Source: Pseudomonas sp. GM74 (GTDB lineage: Bacteria; Pseudomonadota; Gammaproteobacteria; Pseudomonadales; Pseudomonadaceae). From it: a DNA stretch of 41,023 bases. A program made the position numbers and the translations under genes. Under the pieces are notes generated by a model. The model was not told where the DNA came from. It saw nothing but the letters and a program-made list of their open reading frames with translations, and searched no databases. The stretch covers positions 1 through 41,023 of the forward strand of contig NZ_AKJG01000056.1 of NCBI RefSeq assembly GCF_000282455.1, given 5' to 3'. Shown here one piece after another: positions 9,255-17,127 of the stretch (position 1 is the stretch's first letter; every line of letters begins with the position of its first letter).

Positions 9255-10904
9255 ATGAGCAACCCACAGAACCTGCAACAAGTGCTGCGCGTGGAGAACC
9301 TCTCCATTGAACTGCCGGCCGGCGCCGACCGCAGCCACGCCGTACACGGCATCAGCCTGGATGTGCGCAAGGGTGAAATCCTCTGCGTGATCGGCGAGTC
9401 CGGCTCGGGTAAATCCGTGCTCTCGGCGGCGATCATGGGCGACTACGCCAAAGGCCTGCGCCACAGCGCAGGGGTGATCGATTTTCTCGGCGACGACATC
9501 TGCCGCATGCCGGACGATGCCTTGCGTCAGCTGCGCGGCAATCGCATCGCCATGATCTTCCAGGAACCCATGGCGGCATTGAACCCGGCGATCCGCATCG
9601 GCCAGCAAGTCGAAGAAATCTTCGACATTCATGCACCGCAAATGCCTGCCGCCGAGCGCCGCGAACGCATGCTCGCTCTGCTCGACTCGACCCATTTGCC
9701 CGACCCGCCACGGATCGCCAACAGCTTTCCCCACCAGCTCTCCGGTGGCCAATGCCAGCGTGTGGTAATTGCCATGGCGTTGGCGATGAACCCGGACCTG
9801 CTGATCGCCGACGAACCGACCACGGCGCTGGACGTCACCACCCAGGCGCAAGTGCTGAAACTGGTGCGCGAACTGCGCGGGCGCGGCCAGCACGGGATTC
9901 TGTTCATCACCCACGACTTCGGAGTGGTCGCGGAGATCGCCGACCGTATCGCAGTGATGGAAGGTGGACGACTGGTGGAAATCGGTGAGCGCGACCAGGT
10001 GCTCAATGCCCCTACGCACCCGTACACCCGCAAATTGATCGCGGCGGTGCCGGCGTTGCACCCGGAATTGCACGTACCCAGCGCCGACGGCGAACTGGCG
10101 TTGCGCATCGAGCATTTGAACAAGACCTACAACGTCGGTGGTCGCTCGGTGGCGGCGCTGCGGGATGTCTCGCTGCAATTGCCACGGGGCAAGACCCTGG
10201 CCATCGTCGGCGAGTCCGGCTCGGGCAAGAGCACGCTGGTCAAGGCGGCGATTCGTCTGGTGGACAGCGACAGCGGTCACGTCTGGGTCGGTGACACCGA
10301 TTTCCTGGCCTTGCGCGGCGCGGAGCTGGCGGCCAATCGGCGGCGCATCCAGATGATTTTCCAGGACCCTTATGGCTCGCTCAATCCACGCCACCGGGTC
10401 GGCGACATCATTGCTCGCGCGGCGCAGTTGCGTGGTTTGTCGGCCAAGGATGCCTGGGCTGAGGCCGGTGATTTGCTTGAGCAGGTCGGGCTCAAGCGCG
10501 ACGCGCTCAAGCGCAAGCCCCGGCAGTTTTCCGGAGGCCAGCGCCAGCGTATCGGTATCGCCCGTGCATTGGCGATGCGCCCGCAAGTGCTGATCGCCGA
10601 CGAAAGCGTTTCGGCCCTCGATGTCTCGGTGCAAAAGCAGGTGCTGGAGTTGCTCGCCGAACTGCAACAACGATTGAACCTGAGCATCCTGTTCATCACC
10701 CACGACCTGCGGGTGGCGGCGCAGATCAGCGACTACATCGCGGTGATGCGTCAGGGCGAAGTCGTCGAGTACGGCACTGCCGAACAGGTGCTGTTGCGAC
10801 CGCACAACAGCTACACCCAGACGCTGCTGGCGGCGGCCCCCGGCGCTTCGGCGATACCGGCCAGCCCTGTCGACGGCCCTGCGTTGAGACTGATCCGCCC
10901 CTAG
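9255..10904 (+). CDS. Fused double ABC ATPase (DppD-DppF fusion)
   Basis: 549 residues holding two complete nucleotide-binding domains in one chain. Domain 1 has Walker A GESGSGKS (47-54), signature LSGGQ (162-166), and Walker B with DEPTTALD. Domain 2 has GESGSGKS (319-326), FSGGQ (425-429), and IADESVSALD. Each ends with the oligopeptide-type C-terminal region (HPYTRKLIAAVP; HNSYTQTLLAAAP). Peptide importers more often use two separate ATPases, so this is a fused version that energizes uptake through the two permeases. ATG at 9255, three bases after the permease stop, with AAGGAG upstream. Confidence 0.93.
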   Translation: MSNPQNLQQVLRVENLSIELPAGADRSHAVHGISLDVRKGEILCVIGESGSGKSVLSAAIMGDYAKGLRHSAGVIDFLGDDICRMPDDALRQLRGNRIAMIFQEPMAALNPAIRIGQQVEEIFDIHAPQMPAAERRERMLALLDSTHLPDPPRIANSFPHQLSGGQCQRVVIAMALAMNPDLLIADEPTTALDVTTQAQVLKLVRELRGRGQHGILFITHDFGVVAEIADRIAVMEGGRLVEIGERDQVLNAPTHPYTRKLIAAVPALHPELHVPSADGELALRIEHLNKTYNVGGRSVAALRDVSLQLPRGKTLAIVGESGSGKSTLVKAAIRLVDSDSGHVWVGDTDFLALRGAELAANRRRIQMIFQDPYGSLNPRHRVGDIIARAAQLRGLSAKDAWAEAGDLLEQVGLKRDALKRKPRQFSGGQRQRIGIARALAMRPQVLIADESVSALDVSVQKQVLELLAELQQRLNLSILFITHDLRVAAQISDYIAVMRQGEVVEYGTAEQVLLRPHNSYTQTLLAAAPGASAIPASPVDGPALRLIRP

Positions 10905-10999
10905 GCCATCGGCCCGGAAAACCCTTTCCCCCACGCTGCAGCATTCGCTGCGGCCGGGGTTGCTGTTGCCAACAAAAATCAAAAAACGGGAGTAAGACT

Positions 11000-12181
11000 T
11001 TGCGCACACCTACCCTTCGCGCTATCCATTACATGGCCTTGATACCGGTGCTTGGCGCCCTGGCAGCACCGGCCATGGCGGTCCAGGTCACCGACAACCT
11101 CGACCTCGGCGGCGCCGTCCGTGCCCGCTGGGACTACGACCCGGATCGCGACATTCAGAAGTTCGGCCTCGACACCGTGTTTCTCAGCGCCAAGTACAAC
11201 TCCGACACCTGGATCGGTGAAGCCCAGTACCGTTTCTACGGTCGCTCCTACCCCTACCAGTACACCAAAAACTACGGCGACATCCAGTTCGCCAAGTACG
11301 CGTGGGCCGGCTACAAGTTCAACCCCGACCAGCAGGTGCAAGTGGGCCTGAACTCGGTGCCGTTCGGTTTGCAGCCGTACTTCGGCAGCACCTTCTACGA
11401 AACCCTGGGCAACGTCATCGGCCTGGAAGATTTGCAACAGGTCGGCGCCAAGTACATCCAGCAAAGCGGTGACTGGAACGTCCAGGCCGGTTACTACCTG
11501 CGTCCGGCGTGGCAAGGCAAGGGCACCAGCAACGGCGTCACCTACTCCAGCGTGGTGTCGCAAGCCGATAGCTATGTGGCCGACGGCAGCGACAACCAGG
11601 AACGCAACACCGTGGTGTTGCGGGTGGCCAAGGCGCTGGACCTGGGGCCGTGGAAATCCGAGGTCGGCCTGTCCGGCCTGACGTCGAGCATTCAGAACAG
11701 GGACACCGATAATGACGGCCGGCGCAATGCCGTGGCCGTGCACTACCTGGGCAAGAACGGCCCTTGGGGCGTGCAGTTGCAGGCGGCGCGGCAGCAGATG
11801 TCACCGCGCAACCCCGGCACCGATGAGCTGGTGACCCTCGGTGGTTACGACGGCACCTACAACGTCGCCAGCCGCGGCAACCTGTACGTGGCGGACGTCA
11901 GCTATGACGTGGCCGGCAAGTACCTGTTCGACCAGGTCAGCGGGGTCAAGCTCTACGCCAACTACAGCGCCTTCGACAAATCCGCCGATGATTTCAAGAC
12001 CTCCCAACGGATGATCCTCGGCACCTCGTTCGCGGTCAGCAAATTGTGGGTCTACACCGAATGGCTGTTCGGCAAGAACGATCCGTACATTGGCGGCAGC
12101 AGCTATACCCAGAGCCTTGGGGCGGGTGGGACTGATCAGTGGGAGAATCAGTTGTACGTGAACATCGGGTATTACTTCTGA
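11000..12181 (+). CDS. Outer-membrane beta-barrel porin
   Basis: 393 residues starting at a TTG codon with GGGAG eight bases upstream. The signal peptide ends near PAMAVQ (residue 28). The mature chain is rich in alternating aromatic/polar strands and ends in YVNIGYYF, a C-terminal Phe typical of outer-membrane barrels. Strand-like segments include GEAQYRFYGRSYPYQYTKNY and VQAGYYLRPAW. It follows the ABC transporter by 95 bases, so it probably supplies outer-membrane entry for the same substrate. The exact porin family is not assigned. Confidence 0.8.
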   Translation: MRTPTLRAIHYMALIPVLGALAAPAMAVQVTDNLDLGGAVRARWDYDPDRDIQKFGLDTVFLSAKYNSDTWIGEAQYRFYGRSYPYQYTKNYGDIQFAKYAWAGYKFNPDQQVQVGLNSVPFGLQPYFGSTFYETLGNVIGLEDLQQVGAKYIQQSGDWNVQAGYYLRPAWQGKGTSNGVTYSSVVSQADSYVADGSDNQERNTVVLRVAKALDLGPWKSEVGLSGLTSSIQNRDTDNDGRRNAVAVHYLGKNGPWGVQLQAARQQMSPRNPGTDELVTLGGYDGTYNVASRGNLYVADVSYDVAGKYLFDQVSGVKLYANYSAFDKSADDFKTSQRMILGTSFAVSKLWVYTEWLFGKNDPYIGGSSYTQSLGAGGTDQWENQLYVNIGYYF

Positions 12182-12211
12182 TCCGGGATTTGTAGCGTCT
12201 GCAAGGACGCT

Positions 12212-12276
12212 TTCGCGAGCAAGCCCGCTCCCACAGGTTCAGTGGTGATCCCTGTGGGAGCGGGCTTGCTCGCGAA
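12212..12276. repeat. REP pair, reversed orientation
   Basis: Two REP units face the opposite way to the other doublets (complement first), separated by only about 17 bases. It lies just after the porin stop. Confidence 0.85.
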
Positions 12277-12396
12277 GAGGCCAGCCGAAACAACACTTGC
12301 TTCAGCGCCTTGCTGATAGTCATATAGGCTCCACCGAACGACTGAAAACAAACCTGCCCCACGCAACACCGGCAGCCGGTGCGGAGCCCTTCTTAC

Positions 12397-13272
12397 ATGC
12401 GTCAACTGCCCTCGCTCAATATGCTGCGCGTCTTCGAAGAGGTCGCGCGGCATCGCAGTTTCAGCCAGGCAGCCCTGGAGCTGAACGTCACCCAGGGCGC
12501 CGTCAGCCGGCAGATCAAACAGCTTGAAGACTACCTCGGCGTCGCGCTGTTCGTCCGCACGCCCCAGGGCCTGACCCTGACCGAAACCGGCACCGCCCTC
12601 TCGCCGCATCTGGCGCAAGCCTTCGACCATATCGAACGCGCCCTGCAAGCAGTACGCGTGCCCAATCTGCGCCAGCGCCTGCGCATTGTCGCGCCGCCCA
12701 CCTGGGCGACACGCTGGCTGTCGGCGCACCTGCGAGCGTTCGTTCAGCGCTATCCCGACATCAGCCTCAGCGTGACCAACCAGATGGGCCACGAGGGTCT
12801 TGCGGAAATCGACTGCCACATCCGCTTCGGCCTCGAGGCCGCCAGCCATTGCAACAGCCGCTTGCTGGTGATGGAGCGGCACATTGCCGTGGCCAGCCCG
12901 GAACTGTTCAGCGACGGCGAGCCGCCGGACCTGCGGCGATTTCCATTGCTGCACATCCTGCACGACGGCAAACGCCTGAAGGTCTGGGAGAACTGGCTGG
13001 CAGCCATGGGCCGGGACGACATCGATGCCGGGCAAGGGCTGGAGTTCAGCACCCTGGACCAGGTGATCCACACCGCACTGGCGGGCGGTGGGCTGGCAGT
13101 GATCGACCGGCAGATGATCGAAAAGGAACTGGCCAATGGCAGCCTGCTGCCGATCACCCCGGTGGAAGTGGTCGGGCCCTATGGCTATTGGCTGGATGTG
13201 GCGAATGACAAGCAGGGCTTGTCGAAGGTGCGGTTGTTTACCGAGTGGTTGGGACTGGTCAGCAATCCCTGA
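12397..13272 (+). CDS. LysR-family regulator, GcvA-like
   Basis: 291 residues from the ATG at 12397, which has GGAG about ten bases upstream; a GTG at 12379 would add six residues. The HTH reads MLRVFEEVARHRSFSQAAL then NVTQGAVSRQIKQLE. The effector domain begins with IVAPPTWATRWL and includes IDCHIRFG and MERHIAVASPEL. These match equivalent positions in the LysR of 4442-5374 (NAPPTFTSRWL, LDCAIRFG, QERHIAVCAPSL), so the two are paralogous regulators flanking the transporter operon. It could control either the transporter-porin operon or the convergent Fae operon. Confidence 0.9.
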   Translation: MRQLPSLNMLRVFEEVARHRSFSQAALELNVTQGAVSRQIKQLEDYLGVALFVRTPQGLTLTETGTALSPHLAQAFDHIERALQAVRVPNLRQRLRIVAPPTWATRWLSAHLRAFVQRYPDISLSVTNQMGHEGLAEIDCHIRFGLEAASHCNSRLLVMERHIAVASPELFSDGEPPDLRRFPLLHILHDGKRLKVWENWLAAMGRDDIDAGQGLEFSTLDQVIHTALAGGGLAVIDRQMIEKELANGSLLPITPVEVVGPYGYWLDVANDKQGLSKVRLFTEWLGLVSNP

Positions 13273-13289
13273 TACACCAACATCCCCCT

Positions 13290-13379
13290 TGTGGGAGCGG
13301 ACTTGCTCGCGAAAGCGGTGTGTCAGACAGCACAAATGTCGACTGACACTCCCTCTTCGCGAGCAAGCCCGCTCCCACA
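13290..13379. repeat. REPIN (paired inverted REP)
   Basis: Inverted REP pair between convergent genes. One unit carries a G-to-A change (GCGGACTTG). Confidence 0.9.
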
Positions 13380-13394
13380 GGGTTTGGGGTGGGG

Positions 13395-14843
13395 TTAGAG
13401 ACCACCCATCAACAGGTATTTGATTTCCAGGTAGTCATCCAGACCGTACTTCGAACCCTCGCGACCCAGGCCCGATTCCTTGATGCCGCCGAACGGCGCC
13501 ACTTCCGTGGAAATGATTCCTTCGTTGATCCCGACCATGCCGGCTTCCAGGCCTTCGGCCATGCGCCAGACGCGGCCGATGTCGCGGCTGTAGAAGTAGG
13601 CGGACAAACCGAATGGTGTGTCGTTGGCCTTTTGCAGCACCTCGGCTTCATCCTTGAAACGGAAGCAGGCAGCCACCGGTCCGAAGGTTTCATCCTGGGC
13701 GATCAGCATGTCGCTGCTGGCTTCGGCAAGAATCGTCGGCTCGTAGAACGTACCGCCCAGGGCATGACGACGACCGCCGCACAGGACCTTGGCGCCCTTC
13801 TCCACCGCATCGCTCACGTGCAGCTCGACCTTGGCCAGTGCGGCGCCGTTGATCAGCGGGCCCTGTTCGGTTTCACCGTCCAACGCACTGCCGACGCGCA
13901 TCGCTGCAACCGCTTCGGCGAGTTTGCCGGTGAAGGCCTCGTACACGCCGTCCTGAATGAAGAAGCGGTTCACACAGACACAGGTTTGCCCGGTATTGCG
14001 GAACTTCGAGGCCATCGCGCCTTTGACCGCTGCATCCAGATCGGCGTCGTCGAACACAATGAACGGCGCGTTGCCGCCCAGTTCCAGCGAGACCTTTTTC
14101 AAGGTGTCGGCGGCCTGGCGCATCAGCAATTTGCCGGTGCGGGTCGAGCCGGTGAACGACAGCTTGCGCACAACGCTGGACGCTTGCAGCGCACCGCCAA
14201 TCGCCACGGCATCCCCGGAGACGATGTTGAACACACCGGCCGGAATCCCGGCCTGCTCGGCCAGCACCGCCAGCGCGAAGGCCGACAGCGGGGTTTCTTC
14301 CGACGGTTTGAGGATCATCGTGCAACCGGCGGCCAGCGCCGGGCCGACCTTGCGAGTGACCATGGCCAGCGGGAAGTTCCACGGCGTGATCGCCGCGACC
14401 ACACCGATGGCCTCCTTGGTGACGATGATCCGTGCATCGGCCTTGTGACTCGGGATCACATCGCCATAGGCACGCTTGGCTTCTTCGGCGAACCACTCCA
14501 GGAAGCTCGCGGCATACACCACTTCGCCCATGGCCTCAGCCAACGGCTTGCCTTGTTCGCGACTCAGCAGCGTGGCCAGATCCTTCTGGTTGCTCAACAT
14601 CAGTTCGCTCCAGCGCTTGAGGCGTTGGCTGCGTTCCTTGGCAGTCAGCTTGCGCCACGCCGGCAATGCACGGTTGGCGGCTTCGATGGCCAAATCAGTC
14701 TCTTCAGCACCGGCCTTTTGCACCTCGGCGATCAGCTCGCCGTTGGCCGGGTTCAGCACCGGATAAGTCGCACCGCCGCCGGCCCCCCCACCGCTTAACC
14801 ATTGCCCGTCGATGAAATTGCCGTGGCGGATCAAAGTACTCAT
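13395..14843 (-). CDS. NAD(P)-dependent aldehyde dehydrogenase, GabD-like (succinate-semialdehyde type)
   Basis: 482 residues, the same length as E. coli GabD. Nucleophile Cys288 lies in TGQTCVC and general base Glu254 in LELGGN. The paired Cys (CVC), KPSEETPLSAFALA and GREGSKYGLDDYLEIKY follow succinate-semialdehyde dehydrogenase. The ATG at 14843 overlaps the aldo/keto reductase stop (ATGA), so it is translationally coupled as the last gene of the Fae operon. It probably oxidizes a semialdehyde made in that pathway; related glutarate- or malonate-semialdehyde enzymes cannot be excluded. Confidence 0.88.
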   Translation of the reverse strand: MSTLIRHGNFIDGQWLSGGGAGGGATYPVLNPANGELIAEVQKAGAEETDLAIEAANRALPAWRKLTAKERSQRLKRWSELMLSNQKDLATLLSREQGKPLAEAMGEVVYAASFLEWFAEEAKRAYGDVIPSHKADARIIVTKEAIGVVAAITPWNFPLAMVTRKVGPALAAGCTMILKPSEETPLSAFALAVLAEQAGIPAGVFNIVSGDAVAIGGALQASSVVRKLSFTGSTRTGKLLMRQAADTLKKVSLELGGNAPFIVFDDADLDAAVKGAMASKFRNTGQTCVCVNRFFIQDGVYEAFTGKLAEAVAAMRVGSALDGETEQGPLINGAALAKVELHVSDAVEKGAKVLCGGRRHALGGTFYEPTILAEASSDMLIAQDETFGPVAACFRFKDEAEVLQKANDTPFGLSAYFYSRDIGRVWRMAEGLEAGMVGINEGIISTEVAPFGGIKESGLGREGSKYGLDDYLEIKYLLMGGL

Positions 14844-15874
14844 GCCACGGCCTCGGTCAGGTTGAAGCGATCCAGGCCCGGACGCGCAGTGCGCAGGATA
14901 CGTTTGCCGGCGGTGTAATCGTTGATCACGTCGCACGGCGTGTAGTTGCGTTCCAGCTCGTGCAGCTCTTCGGCGTCGAGTCTGGTTTCCAGGGCCGCCA
15001 GGGCACTGTCGAACTGTTCGGTGGTGTCGGCGCCGACCAGCATGCAATCCACGCCCGGATGGTTGGCCACCCACGCCTGGGCAATCTGCGCGTTGGACAC
15101 GCCACGGGCACGGGCGACACGTTGCACCGAATGGGCGATTTCGAACGAGGCTTCGTCGCTGTACATCTGCTGGGTGAAGAAGTCGGTCTGGTTGCGGGTC
15201 GACTGCGCGTCACCGGTCAGCAGGCCGCGAGCCAACGGGCTGAACACCGAGACACCGAGTCCCTGATCACGACAGAACGGGATCATCTCGCGCTCTTCTT
15301 CACGGTAGGCGCAGTTCAGTTGCAGCTGCATGTTGATCGGCTTGACCCAGCCATTGCGCTCGCAAGCCATGAGGATTTTTGCCAGTTGCCCGGTGAGCAT
15401 GGTCGACACGCCGATGTAGCGAGCCTTGCCGGAACGCACGATGTCGTTCATCGCGCTCATGGTTTCTTCGACCGGGGTGTTGACGTCGAAGTAGTGCAAC
15501 ATGAAGACGTCGACGTAATCCATGTCCAGGCGTTTGAGCGAGGCGTCGATGCTGTCCATGATGTGCTTGCGCGAGTGACCGCTGGCGTTGATGCCGCTGC
15601 GGGTGCCGTAGCCGACCTTGGTGGTGATCACCAGGTCTTCACGACGGGCCAAGCGCTTGACGATACGCCCCACCACTTCCTCGCCTGTGCCTGCGGAATA
15701 GAAGTCCGCCAGGTCGATGAAGTTCACGCCGTTGTCCAGGGCGTGCCTGACGATCGGCTCGCTTTTCTTCTCATCGAAGATCCACGGTTTCCAGTCCGGG
15801 GTGCCCATGTTCATGGTGCCCAGGCACAGGCGGGAGACTTCGAGGCCGGAGTTGCCCAAACGAATGTATTGCAT
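14840..15874 (-). CDS. Aldo/keto reductase
   Basis: 344 residues with the AKR catalytic tetrad visible: Asp54 and Tyr59 (FIDLADFY), Lys86 (TTKVG) and His127 (MLHYFD). The start MQYIRLGNSGLEVSRLCLGT is the family signature. It would use NADPH to reduce, or in reverse oxidize, an aldehyde or ketone in the cytoplasm. It is most like the YajO/general AKR branch. The ATG at 15874 is chosen because its GAGG ribosome site overlaps the upstream Fae stop; the longer open frame runs into the fae gene. Middle gene of the Fae operon. Confidence 0.9.
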   Translation of the reverse strand: MQYIRLGNSGLEVSRLCLGTMNMGTPDWKPWIFDEKKSEPIVRHALDNGVNFIDLADFYSAGTGEEVVGRIVKRLARREDLVITTKVGYGTRSGINASGHSRKHIMDSIDASLKRLDMDYVDVFMLHYFDVNTPVEETMSAMNDIVRSGKARYIGVSTMLTGQLAKILMACERNGWVKPINMQLQLNCAYREEEREMIPFCRDQGLGVSVFSPLARGLLTGDAQSTRNQTDFFTQQMYSDEASFEIAHSVQRVARARGVSNAQIAQAWVANHPGVDCMLVGADTTEQFDSALAALETRLDAEELHELERNYTPCDVINDYTAGKRILRTARPGLDRFNLTEAVA

Positions 15875-15884
15875 GGCGAGGACC

Positions 15885-16397
15885 TCAGGCTTTTGGCGTG
15901 TAGAAAGGGTTGCTGATGTGATCGACCACATCCTTGAGCTGCGCGGTTTCCGGTTTGCCGGTCAGGGCGGCGCGGATCGCGGTGCGGCAGGCGTTGTAGT
16001 TGTTCAGGTACACGGCGTCGAGGTCGTCGCAGGCCGGGTTGACCCAGTTGGCCGTCACGATGGCCCACTCGTCCTCGGCTTCCGGCGGCAGGGTGCCGTC
16101 GAGCAGCGCTTCCAGAACCGCCTTGGCGATACCGGCCTGGGACGCGCCCCAGGTGGCATTGCCGTGCAGGTCGCTACCGATCGCGGCCTTGTTCACATAC
16201 AGGGTCATCGGCTTGACCGGGATGTTCGGCTGGGCGATCACCATGAACGGGCAATGACCCTGGCTTGGCGACGCCAGGCTGTTGGCGAACGCTTGCCCTG
16301 CCGGGCCGTTGCGCGGGCCGATCAGGATGTTGATGTGCGCGGCGTTCACGCCCGGGCCTTCGAAACCTTCACCGATGTACAGGTCGAGTTCTTTCAT
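15885..16397 (-). CDS. Formaldehyde-activating enzyme (Fae) homologue
   Basis: 170 residues, matching Fae in length. GEGFEGPGVNAAHINILIGPR aligns with the Methylobacterium Fae start (GDGNEVAHIDLIIGPR as recalled), including the catalytic His (His21 here). FMVIAQPNIPVKPMTLYVNKAAI, GASQAGIAKAVLEALLDG and the IHW/TANWVNPACDD region follow the Fae core. True Fae condenses formaldehyde with tetrahydromethanopterin. Pseudomonads are not known to make that cofactor, so this copy may bind another C1 carrier, scavenge formaldehyde or have a changed role. The ATG at 16397 (with AGAG nine bases upstream) gives the family length; an ATG at 16403 is possible. First gene of the operon with the reductase and the GabD-like dehydrogenase. 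Confidence 0.85.
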   Translation of the reverse strand: MKELDLYIGEGFEGPGVNAAHINILIGPRNGPAGQAFANSLASPSQGHCPFMVIAQPNIPVKPMTLYVNKAAIGSDLHGNATWGASQAGIAKAVLEALLDGTLPPEAEDEWAIVTANWVNPACDDLDAVYLNNYNACRTAIRAALTGKPETAQLKDVVDHISNPFYTPKA

Positions 16398-16438
16398 GAT
16401 CATTACTCTAGGGGACGCAGAGGGATGTGTTTGGGTGT

Positions 16439-16537
16439 TCAGCAGCGCACGCAAGCACGGGGCCTGGCGTGGCAGATGTTCGGGTTCGAAGAGCGCAGCA
16501 GGACGCTGGCGAAGACGCGGCAGTGATGATGAGTCAT
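16439..16537 (-). CDS. Candidate Cys/His-rich leader peptide (32 residues)
   Basis: ATG at 16537, TGA at 16439. The peptide begins MTHHHCRVFASVLL and ends NICHARPRACVRC: three consecutive His near the start and four Cys in all, with the last Cys immediately before the stop. A weak AAGAG site lies upstream. It is in a different frame from fae and ends 41 bases before it. The position and metal/thiol-reactive composition suggest a regulatory upstream ORF. No known family was recognised, and chance is possible for so short a frame. Confidence 0.4.
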   Translation of the reverse strand: MTHHHCRVFASVLLRSSNPNICHARPRACVRC

Positions 16538-16628
16538 GGTTGCAAACGCTCTTTTTTGTTGTTGATGAGCTGGTTTGCGATTTTTTAACACTGGGGGTTG
16601 GCGGGGCTGTAACCATTAAAAGTCATGA

Positions 16629-16651
16629 GGGTATGACCTCAAGTCATACCC
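16629..16651. promoter_or_regulatory. Perfect inverted repeat, candidate operator of the Fae operon
   Basis: GGGTATGAC, five bases (CTCAA), then GTCATACCC: a perfect 9-bp dyad about 90 bases upstream of the small ORF and 230 upstream of fae. A further partial half-site GTCATGAG precedes it at 16622. No T-run follows on either side, so an operator fits better than a terminator. The cognate regulator is unknown. Confidence 0.5.
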
Positions 16652-16673
16652 CCTGAAGACCTGCACGAAAACC

Positions 16674-16763
16674 TGTGGGAGCGGGCTTGCCCGCGAAGGC
16701 GGCAGCCCAGTCAACATTGATAGCGACTGACACTACGTCTTCGCGGGCAAGCCCGCTCCCACA
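16674..16763. repeat. REPIN (paired inverted REP)
   Basis: Inverted REP pair with the variant core GGGCTTGCCCGCGAAG, between fae's control region and the MXKDX-repeat gene. Confidence 0.9.
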
Positions 16764-16783
16764 GGGTCCGAGGTTGCTTGGGA

Positions 16784-17074
16784 TTACTGCGACATGGCGT
16801 CCTTTTTCATCGCATCTTTGCTCATGGCGTCCTTGGACATGGAGTCGCCTTTTTTCATCGCGTCCTTGGACATCGCATCGCCTTTTTTCATGGCGTCCCT
16901 GGACATCGAATCGGTCTTCTTCATCGCATCTTTCTTCATCGCATCCTTGGACATGGCGTCCTTGGACATCGAATCCTTGCTCATGCTGTCATTACTCATC
17001 GTGTCGGCTGCGAACACAGAGGCCGCACCAACGGCCAGGCACATGGACAGAACAACAGTGGTCAACTTTTTCAT
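16784..17074 (-). CDS. Pentapeptide MXKDX repeat protein, periplasmic
   Basis: 96 residues. The signal peptide MKKLTTVVLSMCLAVGAASVFA is cut at about residue 22. The rest is almost wholly tandem five-residue units of the form M-S/K-K-D-S/A (DSMSK, DAMSK, DAMKK), as in the named MXKDX repeat family (TIGR02953 as I recall it). Its function is not known; the charge pattern suggests a flexible or helical periplasmic protein. AAGGAG stands before the ATG at 17074. It follows the oxidoreductase gene by 53 bases on the same strand. The repeated DNA is prone to length change by slippage. Confidence 0.85.
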   Translation of the reverse strand: MKKLTTVVLSMCLAVGAASVFAADTMSNDSMSKDSMSKDAMSKDAMKKDAMKKTDSMSRDAMKKGDAMSKDAMKKGDSMSKDAMSKDAMKKDAMSQ

Positions 17075-17127
17075 GATGAATCTCCTTGGAGCACGGGTTT
17101 GTGGACGGTGAATGTTTGGGACGTTCA

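Larger units (their letters stand above)
16398..16783. other. Leader region of the Fae operon
   Basis: 386 bases between fae and the MXKDX-repeat gene. From right to left they hold a REPIN, a perfect inverted repeat (16629-16651), an A/T-rich stretch with T-runs (16550-16590), and a 32-codon small ORF ending 41 bases before fae. The likely fae promoter lies around 16550-16630. Confidence 0.5.

Noticed and set aside
16541..16616. Fae frame extended upstream to 16616
   Set aside because: The extra residues are low-complexity and absent from the Fae family. The MKELDLYIGEG start gives the usual 170 residues.
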